Source of the DNA: Pseudooctadecabacter jejudonensis
GTDB lineage: Bacteria; Pseudomonadota; Alphaproteobacteria; Rhodobacterales; Rhodobacteraceae
Assembly (NCBI RefSeq): GCF_900172275.1
Contig: NZ_FWFT01000003.1
Coordinates: 248,001-312,000, forward strand
DNA length: 64,000 bases
Reading direction: 5' to 3'
Shown in pieces: positions 7,011 through 15,027 of this stretch; within the stretch, counting starts at the first letter, position 1, and each line of letters opens with the position of its first letter. The position numbers and the translations under genes are program-made. Below the pieces are notes generated by a model. The model was not told the DNA's origin, ran no database searches, and saw nothing but the letters and a program-made list of their open reading frames with translations.

Positions 7011-7049
7011 GTATCGGTGTCTCCGATACCGACTATTGGAGCATCCAAT
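7011..7049. promoter_or_regulatory. Paired dyads between LysR and the DJ-1 gene
   Basis: GTATCGG-TGTCT-CCGATAC (7011-7029, 7-bp arms) is followed six bases later by ATTGGA-GCA-TCCAAT (7035-7049, 6-bp arms). They lie about 63-100 bases before the DJ-1 start. Two adjacent dyads upstream of a target gene match the usual recognition-plus-activation layout of LysR regulators. Confidence 0.55.
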
Positions 7050-7111
7050 TTTTCAAACGGCCATACCGCCTCCATCTCTTTTGCAACCGAAACGCAAAAA
7101 GGAGATGTATT

Positions 7112-7822
7112 ATGAGCAAGGTTCTTTTCGTACTCACTTCGCACACCCGAATGGGGAACACGTCAAATCCTACTGGATTCTATTTTGAAGAATTGGCTGC
7201 ACCATATTGGGCGCTGGTCGATGCAGGCCATGACGTCAGTATCGCCTCGATCAAAGGAGGGGCGGCGGTACATGATCCAAAAAGCCTTGAAGCTGAACCC
7301 AGCGATCGCCCGCAATCTGTACGACGCTTTCTTGAGGACAGTGACGCGATGGAGAAGCTGGCAAATACCCCAAACATTGCCGAGATGAATGCAGAAGACT
7401 TCGACGCAATCTTTTTGCCCGGTGGTCATGGCACGGTCTGGGATTTCCCCGCAAGCGATGCTCTTGCCACTATCATTGGGCAAATCCACGACGACGGTGG
7501 TGTGGTCGCCGCCGTGTGCCACGGTCCCGCGGGCCTGATGAATGCAAAGCGCCACGATGGCAAACCTCTTGTAGAGGGAAAACGCGTCGCTGGGTTCACC
7601 GATGCCGAGGAAGAAGCAGTCGAATTGACGGATGTTGTGCCGTTCCTGCTCGAAACCAGGTTACGCGAGTTGGGGGCAATCTTTGAAGGCGCACCAAACT
7701 TCACCGAACACGCGGTGCGCGATGGTCGCCTCATTACCGGGCAAAACCCGCAGTCCAGCGAAGCCGTTGGACGGCATTTGGTGAGCGCTCTTGCTGATCG
7801 CGACGCTCAATCAGCCGCCTAA
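7112..7822 (+). CDS. DJ-1/PfpI (Hsp31-like) family protein
   Basis: This 236-residue protein starts at the ATG after AAAGGAGA; an upstream extension of the frame to 6998 lacks a ribosome site. It has the class I glutamine-amidotransferase-like fold: IFLPGGHGTVWDFP (about 100-113), and the nucleophile elbow AAVCHGPAGL with Cys136 and His137, with Glu26 as the likely acid. Members of the Hsp31 branch act as glutathione-independent glyoxalases or chaperones. Next to a glutathione-dependent glyoxalase I and an SDR, a role in methylglyoxal or similar carbonyl removal is the best inference. Confidence 0.92.
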   Translation: MSKVLFVLTSHTRMGNTSNPTGFYFEELAAPYWALVDAGHDVSIASIKGGAAVHDPKSLEAEPSDRPQSVRRFLEDSDAMEKLANTPNIAEMNAEDFDAIFLPGGHGTVWDFPASDALATIIGQIHDDGGVVAAVCHGPAGLMNAKRHDGKPLVEGKRVAGFTDAEEEAVELTDVVPFLLETRLRELGAIFEGAPNFTEHAVRDGRLITGQNPQSSEAVGRHLVSALADRDAQSAA

Positions 7823-7909
7823 ACAGACACGTCAAAGCCAGCGTCGCTATCATCGCATGCAAACATGCGGGACGGCTACGCTGTGCATTCAAACGCGGAA
7901 GGACATCCC

Positions 7910-8722
7910 ATGGATTTCAATATCGAAACCCGACGCGCACTCGTGACTGGCTCAACCGCCGGGATCGGTTATGCGACTGCGAGGACATTACTGAAGGAAG
8001 GGGCGACTGTCATACTGACCAGCCGCACCGAGGAGCGGGCAAATGATGCTCGTGACCGGCTGCTGAAGGAGACGGACGCAGCGCCGGAAAAGGTAGAAAT
8101 TGCTTTTGGTGATCTTGCGACATCAAAAGGTGCGGAAGCTGTTGTGTCGCAACTGCGCGCAAATGGCCTCCCCGACATTCTGATCAACAACGTCGGGTTC
8201 TTTGAGGTCAAACCCATTGATGAGCTCGAGGACGAAGATTGGACAGACATGTTCGAGATCAATGTCATGTCCGGCGTGCGCCTGACCAAAGCGCTTTTCC
8301 CTCACATGGCCGAGCAAGGTTGGGGGCGCGTGGTGTTCGTTGCCTCCGAACAAAGCCTCAAGCCAAATCCGGAGATGATGCACTACGCGATGACGAAGAC
8401 TGCGCAGGTCAGCGTCGCCCGAAGCTTTGCCGAACTTGGCAAGGATCATGGGGTCACTGTTAATTCCGTGCTTGTCGCGCCGACATGGTCCGAAGGTGTG
8501 GAAGTCTTTCTTGAACGGGTCGCTGCCGACGCAGGCAAAACCGTCCCCGAAATGCGCGAGGCATATTTCACCGAAGGCGATGGAACGTCCTCTATCATCG
8601 CGCGTTTCGCTGATGTGAAAGAAATTGCAGCTCAAATCGCTTTCCTGAGTTCGGATCAAGCGTCGGCCATCACGGGCGCTGCGCAGCGCGTGGATGGAGG
8701 CATTGTCCGCAGCTTGTTCTGA
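7910..8722 (+). CDS. SDR family oxidoreductase
   Basis: This 270-residue classical short-chain dehydrogenase has the cofactor motif TGSTAGIG (13-20), Asn118, catalytic Ser146, and Tyr159/Lys163 in YAMTK, with INNVG near 92-96. The cofactor preference is not certain; Arg40 after the second strand (TSRTEER) leans to NADP. AAGGA precedes the ATG; an upstream extension to 7865 is less likely. It lies 87 bases after the DJ-1 gene and 25 before the glyoxalase gene. Reduction of a toxic aldehyde or ketone fits the neighbourhood; the substrate is not shown by sequence. Confidence 0.93.
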   Translation: MDFNIETRRALVTGSTAGIGYATARTLLKEGATVILTSRTEERANDARDRLLKETDAAPEKVEIAFGDLATSKGAEAVVSQLRANGLPDILINNVGFFEVKPIDELEDEDWTDMFEINVMSGVRLTKALFPHMAEQGWGRVVFVASEQSLKPNPEMMHYAMTKTAQVSVARSFAELGKDHGVTVNSVLVAPTWSEGVEVFLERVAADAGKTVPEMREAYFTEGDGTSSIIARFADVKEIAAQIAFLSSDQASAITGAAQRVDGGIVRSLF

Positions 8723-8747
8723 ACCCGTAATCAAAAGGAGAAAAACA

Positions 8748-9188
8748 ATGGAATATCTACACACGATGGTGCGCGTCGCTGACTTGGACGCATCCCTGGA
8801 TTTTTATGTCGAGAAATTGGGTCTAGTGGAAGTAAACCGGATCGAAAACGAAGGTGGCCGCTTCACGCTTGTCTTTCTCGCAGCGCCTGGTGATGAAGCT
8901 CGCGCGAAAGAGGCTAAAGCTCCGATCGTAGAGCTGACATACAACTGGGACCCCGAGGACTACAGTGGTGGTCGAAATTTCGGCCATCTCGCGTATCGGG
9001 TTGATGACATCTACGACCTCTGCAACCGCTTGAACGAGGCGGGTGTCACAATCAACCGCCCGCCACGCGACGGTCATATGGCCTTTGTCCGGTCCCCTGA
9101 CGGCATCTCAATAGAGCTGCTTCAGAAGGGCGATGCAAAAGAACCACAAGAACCGTGGGCCTCAATGGAAAACACAGGGTCTTGGTAA
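8748..9188 (+). CDS. gloA: Lactoylglutathione lyase (glyoxalase I)
   Basis: This 146-residue VOC protein follows the pattern of bacterial GloA closely: [20 protein letters not shown] at the start, [23 protein letters not shown] and [12 protein letters not shown]. All four metal ligands are in place (His5, Glu62, His80, Glu123). It should convert the glutathione-methylglyoxal hemithioacetal to lactoylglutathione. AAAGGAG precedes the ATG. The family is somewhat diverged toward the C-terminus ([16 protein letters not shown]), so a related glutathione-dependent VOC enzyme is possible. Last gene of the LysR-linked cassette. Confidence 0.85.
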   Translation: MEYLHTMVRVADLDASLDFYVEKLGLVEVNRIENEGGRFTLVFLAAPGDEARAKEAKAPIVELTYNWDPEDYSGGRNFGHLAYRVDDIYDLCNRLNEAGVTINRPPRDGHMAFVRSPDGISIELLQKGDAKEPQEPWASMENTGSW

Positions 9189-9199
9189 GAAGCAAGTTA

Positions 9200-9226
9200 G
9201 CCGCACACCGATTACCGGTGTGCGGC
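9200..9226 (+). terminator. Strong hairpin after gloA
   Basis: GCCGCACACCG-ATTAC-CGGTGTGCGGC is an 11-bp perfect stem with a 5-base loop, starting 12 bases after the gloA stop. There is no T run after it, so it may act as a processing barrier or Rho-assisted end. A second hairpin, GACGAA-TTTCC-TTCGTC, lies at 9355-9371. Confidence 0.65.
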
Positions 9227-9443
9227 ATCCGGCGTCAGACTTGCGCGCGACCGACGGTATGGGGAAGAGGTCTCTGACCTGATTTCCAACGACTGGTCTC
9301 ACGACGCCTGCTGCAATAATAAGCAAGCTGCGCTTTATCAGCTCAGTTTCGGATGACGAATTTCCTTCGTCAGCGACAGGTCCGCTTCGTCCGCATCTCG
9401 CTCTTTCAAGAATGTCGCAGCGAAGTCTGCTGCCGCTGAAAAG

Positions 9444-9512
9444 CCTGATCAAATCAAGTTCACGTAGCACGTCGAACCATGCAAAAACTCGTCAAAAGTT
9501 TCGTCACGAAAA
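9444..9512. repeat. Elements A and B, inverted relative to the 5.1-kb pair
   Basis: CCTGATCAAATCAAG (9444-9458) is followed 34 bases later by CAAAAGTTTCGT-C-ACGAAA (from 9493). On the minus strand at 5.1 kb the same two elements occur in the same order with 33 bases between them. The intervening bases are not conserved, which suggests that spacing matters. Confidence 0.5.
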
Positions 9513-9669
9513 TTCGTAGTGAGACTTTGCTGCGGAAAGAAATTTATCTTGACAACAACTTGGTCACAAATCGTGAGGTCCACAGACTTTTACGAACAAT
9601 CCCAATAACTTATCACCACATCATCACTCCCAAAGCACCATAAGCACGGCAAGAAGCGTTGCTAGGCTG

Positions 9670-9758
9670 CTGTGCTAGAACTGTGCTAGGTGCACGGCGC
9701 GGCGCTCACAACTAGCTGTGCTAACAGAGTATTTTCCGACTGTGCTAACACTGTGATA
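9670..9758 (+). repeat. Five direct CTGTGCTA-type repeats
   Basis: CTGTGCTA occurs at 9670, 9681, 9716 and 9740, and CTGTGATA at 9751. Start-to-start distances are 11, 35, 24 and 11 bases, so the outer pairs are about one helical turn apart. All are in the same orientation and lie 76-164 bases from tRNA-Phe. They could be arm-type integrase or excisionase sites. Confidence 0.6.
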
Positions 9759-9833
9759 AGGTATTTTGGCGCTTTGAGCGATTTACGCTGCAGCGCAGAA
9801 ATCCAGCAAGTTACTGTTATTGCTTGATTTAAG

Positions 9834-9908
9834 TGGTGCCCGGGGGCGGAATCGAACCACCGACACGAGGATTTTCAATCCACTGCTCTACCCCTGAGCT
9901 ACCCGGGC
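9834..9908 (-). tRNA. tRNA-Phe (GAA)
   Basis: The 75-base gene folds as a cloverleaf: acceptor GCCCGGG/CCCGGGC, D-arm GCTCAGGGGTAGAGC, anticodon loop TTGAAAA with anticodon GAA, T-loop TTCGATT. The 3' CCA is encoded. One T-T mismatch sits in the anticodon stem. Its 3' end faces the accessory region, the usual orientation for an integration target. Confidence 0.97.
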
Positions 9909-10003
9909 ACCGGTTGGGGCAACGCCCCGTGGGTGAGCGCGTTCTAGAACCGTGCAGCAAGACTGTCCAGCCCCAAATGCGACATATCTGACAAAGGTTT
10001 GGA

Positions 10004-10225
10004 TCACGACAGACGAGGGGGCGAATTCCCGTCTTCGTCATCTGTATCGGCGCCCTCGGATGCCTTTTGCATCGCATCCAACAGCTCATCAAAATCATCA
10101 GGATTTTGGGACGGGATCGCATAGGATCCGCCCATCCATTTGGCCAGATCCACGTCGGCGCAGCGTTTGGAACAAAACGGACGGTAGCCGTCCGCGGATT
10201 TACGATCGCAGATGGGGCACGCCAT
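10004..10225 (-). CDS. yacG: DNA gyrase inhibitor / zinc-binding protein YacG
   Basis: This 73-residue protein has the YacG four-cysteine zinc site (Cys3, Cys6, Cys18, Cys22 in [10 protein letters not shown] and RPFCSKRC), followed by DLAKWMGGSYAIP and an acidic tail. In E. coli YacG binds GyrB and inhibits gyrase. Its ATG overlaps the stop codon of the RNase E/G gene by one base, so it is the last, coupled gene of the murA-to-yacG operon. tRNA-Phe follows. Confidence 0.93.
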   Translation of the reverse strand: MACPICDRKSADGYRPFCSKRCADVDLAKWMGGSYAIPSQNPDDFDELLDAMQKASEGADTDDEDGNSPPRLS

Positions 10226-11253
10226 CAGACCAGCCCAGTTGGAAGCGGCAAACGTTCTCGTTTGCGTTGCAGCTCATAATGGCCCAGCGGGGTCCAGCCC
10301 ACCAACGTCGTGTCCACCATGTCGGCCTTGAATGCGGCGCGCAACGCGCCTTCGATCTCTCGTCGGTGGGCTTTGGACATCGGCGCCATGTCGATCACGA
10401 CCTGCCCGCCCAAACCCCGCAATCGCAAGGCCCTTGGCAGTGCACGACAGGCCGACAAATTCGCCTTGAGCGTGGACGCAGGCGAGGTGTCGCCCCCCGT
10501 GTTCACATCCACAGCCACCAAGGCCCGCGTGGGTTCGACATACATAAACGCGCCGCCCTCAAGGCCCACGCGCGCCGAGGACAAAGCCCCCATTTGCCCC
10601 AACACATCCAGATCCTCGAACGCGCCCGCGTCTGTGACCACCTGCGCAGGCTCCACCCATTCGCGCCAGGCCAGGGCGTGCGGGCCGTCCCCGTCGGTCA
10701 AGGCCTCAACCGGGCCCTCCGCGTCGGCCATGACAGTGCCAGCCAGATCATCCATCGCCGCGATATCGTCAATGATATCAGCATCCTGCGCTTCTGCGGC
10801 TGAGGAGCGTATGATCAGGCCAAACCCGTCAGACACCCCTGCCTCATGGGCGCAGGCCAGCAGCCGTTCGCGCTGATCATCGTCCTTGATGGATCGGCTG
10901 ATGTTGATGCCAGGCTTGCCGGGCGTCACAATCGCATAGCGCGATTTGAACAGCACGCGGTCCGTCACCGGCACCGCCTTGCCCTCATCCGCATACCCCG
11001 TCACCTGCACCAACAGCGGCTGGCCGGGTTTCAACCCTTTGCCTGCGCGCAAAAACCCCGTCTCACCGTCAGGCAGACGCAGCATCATGCCCCCCATGCC
11101 CTTGATCGGGCGGTCACACACGCCGCGAAAAATCGCGCCTGGGCGCGGCGCGCTGTCGTCATCCACCAGCAGGTCGTGCAGCTTGCCATCCACCAACAGC
11201 GCCGCTGCCTCTCGGCCCGAAACATGATCCAGAACAATCATCCGGCCCTTCAT
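10225..11253 (-). CDS. rng: Short ribonuclease E/G family protein
   Basis: I chose the ATG at 11253, which overlaps the Maf stop by four bases (ATGA). The 342-residue protein keeps the catalytic-domain signature [10 protein letters not shown] and the second acidic strand QVVIDMAPM, so the magnesium-binding aspartates are present. It is far shorter than E. coli RNase G (489). It ends at [16 protein letters not shown], where the family normally continues to the CPxC zinc-link that holds the dimer together; that motif is missing. It should cleave single-stranded RNA (rRNA or mRNA maturation), but oligomer assembly may differ. YacG, with its own CPxC, follows directly. Confidence 0.9.
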   Translation of the reverse strand: MKGRMIVLDHVSGREAAALLVDGKLHDLLVDDDSAPRPGAIFRGVCDRPIKGMGGMMLRLPDGETGFLRAGKGLKPGQPLLVQVTGYADEGKAVPVTDRVLFKSRYAIVTPGKPGINISRSIKDDDQRERLLACAHEAGVSDGFGLIIRSSAAEAQDADIIDDIAAMDDLAGTVMADAEGPVEALTDGDGPHALAWREWVEPAQVVTDAGAFEDLDVLGQMGALSSARVGLEGGAFMYVEPTRALVAVDVNTGGDTSPASTLKANLSACRALPRALRLRGLGGQVVIDMAPMSKAHRREIEGALRAAFKADMVDTTLVGWTPLGHYELQRKRERLPLPTGLV

Positions 11254-11831
11254 CGCCACACCTTTATGCCTGCGTTTGCCAACAGATGTGCGGTTTCCAC
11301 CAAGGGCAAGCCCATCACAGCCGCGAATGACCCGCCGATCCACGGAATGAACGCGCCCGCAGGCCCTTGAATGGCGTAACCACCCGCCTTGCCGCGCCAG
11401 TCGTCCGTCGCCAGATACCCGGCGATTTCCGCATCACTCAGCCGCTTCATCTTCACGACGGTCATATTGTCTTTGACGGCAATCCCGTCGGGCGTCTTAA
11501 CCGAAATGGCCGTAATCACACGGTGCCTGCGCCCCGACAACAGCCGCAAAAACGCCTCAGCCTCCGCCCTGTCTGCAGGCTTGCCCAGAATGCGCCGCCC
11601 CACAGCCACGGTGGTGTCTGCGCACAACACAACCTCATCCGCCGCACAGGCCGAGGCCTGCGCCTTTTCCAAGGCCATCCGCCGCACATAATCGCGCGGT
11701 GCCTCATCCTTGCGGGGGTCTTCGTTGATATCAGGCGCCCGCACCGCATCCGGCACCAGCCCAAGCTGCGCCAAAAGCTCCAACCGCCGCGGCGAGCCAG
11801 AGCCCAAAATCAAACGCGGCGCATCCGCCAC
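11250..11831 (-). CDS. maf: Maf family nucleoside triphosphate pyrophosphatase
   Basis: This 193-residue protein shows the Maf signatures: [19 protein letters not shown] (7-25), the basic/acidic pocket around [15 protein letters not shown] (70-84), the SGRRHRVIT loop and the [15 protein letters not shown] strand. It hydrolyses non-canonical or dTTP/UTP-type nucleotides to monophosphates and pyrophosphate, a housecleaning role; older texts link Maf to septation. It is one base downstream of infA and overlaps the RNase gene by four bases, so all three are one transcription unit. Confidence 0.96.
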   Translation of the reverse strand: MADAPRLILGSGSPRRLELLAQLGLVPDAVRAPDINEDPRKDEAPRDYVRRMALEKAQASACAADEVVLCADTTVAVGRRILGKPADRAEAEAFLRLLSGRRHRVITAISVKTPDGIAVKDNMTVVKMKRLSDAEIAGYLATDDWRGKAGGYAIQGPAGAFIPWIGGSFAAVMGLPLVETAHLLANAGIKVWR

Positions 11832-11832
11832 C

Positions 11833-12051
11833 TTATTTGAAACGATAGTTAATCCGACCCTTGGTCAGATCATATGGCGTCATTTCAACCTGAACTTTGT
11901 CGCCTGCCAGAACACGGATGCGGTTCTTGCGCATCTTGCCTGCCGTATGTGCGATGATGGTGTGGCCGTTTTCCAGCTCGACCAGGAATGTCGCATTCGG
12001 CAGGAGTTCCTTTACGACACCGGGAAATTCGAGCAGTTCTTCCTTGGCCAT
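11833..12051 (-). CDS. infA: Translation initiation factor IF-1
   Basis: This 72-residue S1/OB-fold protein is a textbook IF-1: [20 protein letters not shown], then [40 protein letters not shown] and the ending GRINYRF. It binds the ribosomal A site on the 30S subunit during initiation. It starts 120 bases after the phosphatase-like gene upstream, a gap long enough for its own promoter, and is followed by maf after one base. Confidence 0.99.
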   Translation of the reverse strand: MAKEELLEFPGVVKELLPNATFLVELENGHTIIAHTAGKMRKNRIRVLAGDKVQVEMTPYDLTKGRINYRFK

Positions 12052-12171
12052 GGTCTCTCCATCTTAGGTTTGCCGCCCCTTTGGCGGACGGGCACTAAAT
12101 GCGCCGTGGCGCTGTGGTTTTCAAGTGTTAAGTGTAATGAACGCCAGATGGGTCAAGGGCGCGCCTCATCC

Positions 12172-12624
12172 CTACCCCGCACCGGTCCCCCATCGGCCAA
12201 TCAGCCGATCGCGGATTTGATCCCGCGCCTGGCGGTAGGACACCAACCGCGCGTCACGGCTTTCGCCCAGTCCCGTGGGGTCCAGAATAGGCCAGTATTC
12301 GACCTGCAAATGAGAATGGCGCGTCAATTCCAACGCTCGCCTCTGGCTGGCCGGCGACAAGGCAACGATCAGATCAAAGGAGGATAAATCATCCCCCCAA
12401 TCCTCCATCTCATCAAAGGACCGGCTGCGATGGCGCGACAGCTCCACATCCATTTCCTGGCACACGGCGATGGCAAACCCGTCAATCTCCAAATCGGATT
12501 TCACGCCCGCTGACTGGATATAAGCCTCTGTTCCATATAGCTTTTTGGTGATCCCTTCGGCCATCGGGGACCGCACCGAATTGTGGTCACAGCAAAACAG
12601 AATGGACTGTGGCAACCCGCTCAT
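12172..12624 (-). CDS. Low-molecular-weight protein-tyrosine-phosphatase / arsenate-reductase-fold protein
   Basis: This 150-residue protein has the phosphatase P-loop CX5R as C12-DHNSV-R18 in ILFCCDHNSVRSPMA, and a later YWPILDPTGLG segment that would carry the general-acid aspartate. It is therefore a phosphotyrosine phosphatase or thioredoxin-linked arsenate reductase type; sequence alone does not choose. There is no arsenic gene nearby; its fixed place between UPF0262 and infA argues for a housekeeping phosphatase. It is one base downstream of the UPF0262 gene. Confidence 0.9.
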   Translation of the reverse strand: MSGLPQSILFCCDHNSVRSPMAEGITKKLYGTEAYIQSAGVKSDLEIDGFAIAVCQEMDVELSRHRSRSFDEMEDWGDDLSSFDLIVALSPASQRRALELTRHSHLQVEYWPILDPTGLGESRDARLVSYRQARDQIRDRLIGRWGTGAG

Positions 12625-12625
12625 C

Positions 12626-13105
12626 TCAGCCCCCGAAATGCAAAACGCAAATAAGGGTGAACAGGCGGCGGGCGGTGTCCGTGTCGACCTCCGCCTTGCC
12701 GATCAGCCGTTCCTGAAGGATCCGCGCGCCCTCGTTGTGGATGCCACGGCGGGCCATATCGATCGTCTCGATCTGGCTGGGGGCTGCGGTTTTCACGGCG
12801 TCAAAATAGCTTTCGCAAATCTGGAAATAGTCCTTCACCACCTGCCGGAACGGCCCCAGCGACAGATGAAATTCGCCCGCGGCATCCGCCTGTTCGGAGC
12901 CAATTTCAAACACCAGCCGTTTTTGGCGAATGGACAGGCCAAGACGGTAAGGGCCAACAGGCACATCGCGCCCCTCACGGGCTGGCAAAACGAAGGAATT
13001 TTCCTCCAACAGATCAAACATTGCCACTTTGCGTTCTTGTTCAATCTCGGGCGTGGGCGGCGGCAGGGCGCTGTCGTCCAGCTCTATCTGAATGATCTTC
13101 GACAT
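12626..13105 (-). CDS. UPF0262 family protein
   Basis: This 159-residue protein matches UPF0262 over its length: KIIQIELDDSALPPPTPEIE, ERKVAMFDLLEENSF, and LSLGPFRQVVKDYFQICESY with the C-terminal ARRLFTLICVLHFGG. The family is found next to hisD in many alphaproteobacteria and has no established function. It is four bases after hisD and one before the phosphatase gene. Confidence 0.93.
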   Translation of the reverse strand: MSKIIQIELDDSALPPPTPEIEQERKVAMFDLLEENSFVLPAREGRDVPVGPYRLGLSIRQKRLVFEIGSEQADAAGEFHLSLGPFRQVVKDYFQICESYFDAVKTAAPSQIETIDMARRGIHNEGARILQERLIGKAEVDTDTARRLFTLICVLHFGG

Positions 13106-13109
13106 CGCT

Positions 13110-14414
13110 TCAGTCCCTATTCAGCTGATCCAGCCGCGCCCGCACGCTCAGACCATGGGCCTCCAAACTCTCCGAAATTGCAAGCCGTTCCGCCGCAGGC
13201 CCAATCGCCCGCAACGCCTCCGGCGTCATCCGCGCCAGCGTTGTGCGTTTCAGAAAATCCATCACCGACAGCCCGCTGGAAAAGCGTGCCGAACGGGCCG
13301 TGGGCAGCACGTGATTGGGCCCGCCCACGTAGTCTCCAATGGCCTCAGGCGTCCAGCCGCCGATGAAAATCGCCCCCGCATGGGTGATCCGGGCCGTGAC
13401 AGCGTCCGCATCGGCGGTGCAAATCTCAAGATGCTCGGGCGCAATCCGGTCGGACAACGCAACGGCCTCCTCCATATCACGCACGGTGATAATGGCGCCA
13501 TAGTCACGCCAACTGGGGCCTGCCACAGCCCGCCGTTCCAATGTCTGCAACCGGACGTCCACCGCCTCGGCCACGGCCTGCCCAAACGCCGCATCATCCG
13601 TGATCAGAATGCTTTGCGCGCTTTCGTCATGTTCCGCCTGGCTCAGCAAATCCAACGCGATCCAATCGGGGTCATTGTCGCGGTCCGCAATCACCAAAAT
13701 CTCGGACGGGCCCGCGATCATGTCGATGCCGACCTTGCCAAAGACCCGCCGTTTCGCCGCCGCGACAAACGCATTGCCCGGCCCGGTGATCTTGTCGACG
13801 GGTGCGATGGTGCCCGTGCCATAGGCCAGCGCCGCCACCGCCTGCGCCCCGCCCACACGGTAAATCTCGTCCACGCCCGCAATCCGCGCGGCCATCAACA
13901 CCAACGGGTTCACCGCCCCGTCCGGCGTGGGCACGACCATGGCCAACCGGCCCACACCCGCCACCTTGGCGGGCACCGCATTCATCAACACCGATGACGG
14001 ATAGGTCGCAATGCCACCCGGCACATACAGCCCCGCCGCCGACACTGGCGTCCAACGCCAGCCAAGCGACGCGCCCGCCGCATCCTCCCAGAATGCATCT
14101 TCAGGCATTTGCCGTTCGTGATAGGCGCGTATGCGGTCTGCAGCCAGCTGCAACGCAGCCCTGTCGGCCTCACTCACCTGGCTGCAATAAGCGTCAATCT
14201 CAGCGCCCGAAAACCGCAACGTCTCCGCCGTCAACTCCAACCGGTCAAACTTGGCCGTCAGGTCAATCAGCGCGTCATCGCCTCTGCTGCGCACATCCGC
14301 GATGATCTCCGCCACCACAGCATCCACATCAGGGCTGTCTTCGCGCTTGGCCCCCAAAACAGCCTGAAACCGGGCTTCAAAATCGACGTCAGACGTGCTC
14401 AGAAATTGCGGCAT
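13110..14414 (-). CDS. hisD: Histidinol dehydrogenase
   Basis: This 434-residue enzyme oxidises L-histidinol to L-histidine in two NAD-dependent steps, the last reactions of histidine synthesis. The start MPQFLSTSDVDFEARFQ at 14414 follows GGAGAGGTG; the frame could extend to 14471 but without a ribosome site. Recognisable segments are VPGGIATYPSSVLMNAVPAK, GGAQAVAALAYGTGTI, DKITGPGNAFVAAAKR and GPSEILVIAD, which line the substrate and zinc site, plus GPNHVLPTARSARFSSGLSV. No other his genes are in the window; hisD split from the rest of the pathway and linked to UPF0262 is normal for this group. Confidence 0.98.
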   Translation of the reverse strand: MPQFLSTSDVDFEARFQAVLGAKREDSPDVDAVVAEIIADVRSRGDDALIDLTAKFDRLELTAETLRFSGAEIDAYCSQVSEADRAALQLAADRIRAYHERQMPEDAFWEDAAGASLGWRWTPVSAAGLYVPGGIATYPSSVLMNAVPAKVAGVGRLAMVVPTPDGAVNPLVLMAARIAGVDEIYRVGGAQAVAALAYGTGTIAPVDKITGPGNAFVAAAKRRVFGKVGIDMIAGPSEILVIADRDNDPDWIALDLLSQAEHDESAQSILITDDAAFGQAVAEAVDVRLQTLERRAVAGPSWRDYGAIITVRDMEEAVALSDRIAPEHLEICTADADAVTARITHAGAIFIGGWTPEAIGDYVGGPNHVLPTARSARFSSGLSVMDFLKRTTLARMTPEALRAIGPAAERLAISESLEAHGLSVRARLDQLNRD

Positions 14415-14476
14415 CCACCTCTCCTTTTCCCCGCATCTATCCCGCCGTACGGGTCCATGCAATGCGACCACGCCCG

Positions 14477-14548
14477 CTTCTTTGGGTCAAAAATACCTAA
14501 AACCGCGGCGCAGCCGCGCGGGTCGGATTTGGCGAAGCCAAATTCGAT
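14477..14548. repeat. Dispersed GGTATTTTTGACCCAAAGAA repeat with hairpins
   Basis: CTTCTTTGGGTCAAAAATACC (14477-14497) is shared with 24832-24852 and, as a TTTGAGACC variant on the other strand, with 34622 and 48881. Here it is flanked by CCGCGGC/GCCGCG-type and GATTTGGC-GAA-GCCAAATTC hairpins. It fills the 136-base gap between DUF2948 and hisD and may end or attenuate transcription inside the operon. Confidence 0.6.
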
Positions 14549-14550
14549 CC

Positions 14551-15027
14551 CTAGACCTGATGGTCCGGCATTTGGCCCGATGGCGCACGGTATGGCCGTG
14601 TCACATCTTTCAACACCACCTCAAGCGCCTCAACCTCCACACGGATCGCACCATCGCCTGCCAACGTCATCTCGACAAAACCCGCGCCATCCTGCGTCGG
14701 CTGAAAGACGATGGACAACAGCGACAACACCGTGTCCGCATCGCGCGCGTCAACGCCCTGGGCTTGCACACGCACCACATCTTCGATCACCAATACAGAC
14801 TGCACCCGCTCATAGGCCCGGCCACGGGCACGGGCGCGGTCCGCATCTTCCCAGCGAAACCGGTTCAAAAGCAGCGCAAACCGCCGCGCCCTGCGGTCCC
14901 ACTTGATCTCGGACCCAGGGAACACCGCGTCCTGCACAAACCCCGACACCACAGCCAAATCATCGGCATCCAGCGCCTTCAGGCGCAGCGGCGTCTCGGC
15001 GCCGTCCTCAAACGTGGCGTCTGTCAT
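14551..15027 (-). CDS. DUF2948 family protein
   Basis: This 158-residue protein matches DUF2948: [20 protein letters not shown] near the start, [20 protein letters not shown] in the middle, and a late [20 protein letters not shown] followed by [17 protein letters not shown]. Its function is unknown; it is conserved between murA and hisD in Rhodobacteraceae. It overlaps the end of murA by four bases (ATGA), so its translation is coupled to cell-wall synthesis. Confidence 0.9.
   Translation of the reverse strand: MTDATFEDGAETPLRLKALDADDLAVVSGFVQDAVFPGSEIKWDRRARRFALLLNRFRWEDADRARARGRAYERVQSVLVIEDVVRVQAQGVDARDADTVLSLLSIVFQPTQDGAGFVEMTLAGDGAIRVEVEALEVVLKDVTRPYRAPSGQMPDHQV

Larger units (their letters stand above)
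9227..9833. other. Gene-free AT-rich stretch bordering tRNA-Phe (candidate attachment region)
   Basis: No gene is visible in about 600 bases. It contains a third copy of the CTTGAT...ATCAAG palindrome (9444-9458), a TTTCGT-C-ACGAAA dyad (9498-9510), and five CTGTGCTA-like repeats (9670-9758). It ends directly at the CCA end of tRNA-Phe. Gene-free DNA with clustered short repeats beside a tRNA 3' end is the usual form of an integrated element's attachment region. Confidence 0.55.

Noticed and set aside
9670-9758. CRISPR-like array
   Set aside because: The repeats are 8 bases with irregular, short spacers and no cas genes nearby.
12172-12624. Arsenic resistance gene arsC (thioredoxin type)
   Set aside because: The fold fits, but the gene sits in a conserved housekeeping operon with no arsenite pump, so a phosphatase role is at least as likely.
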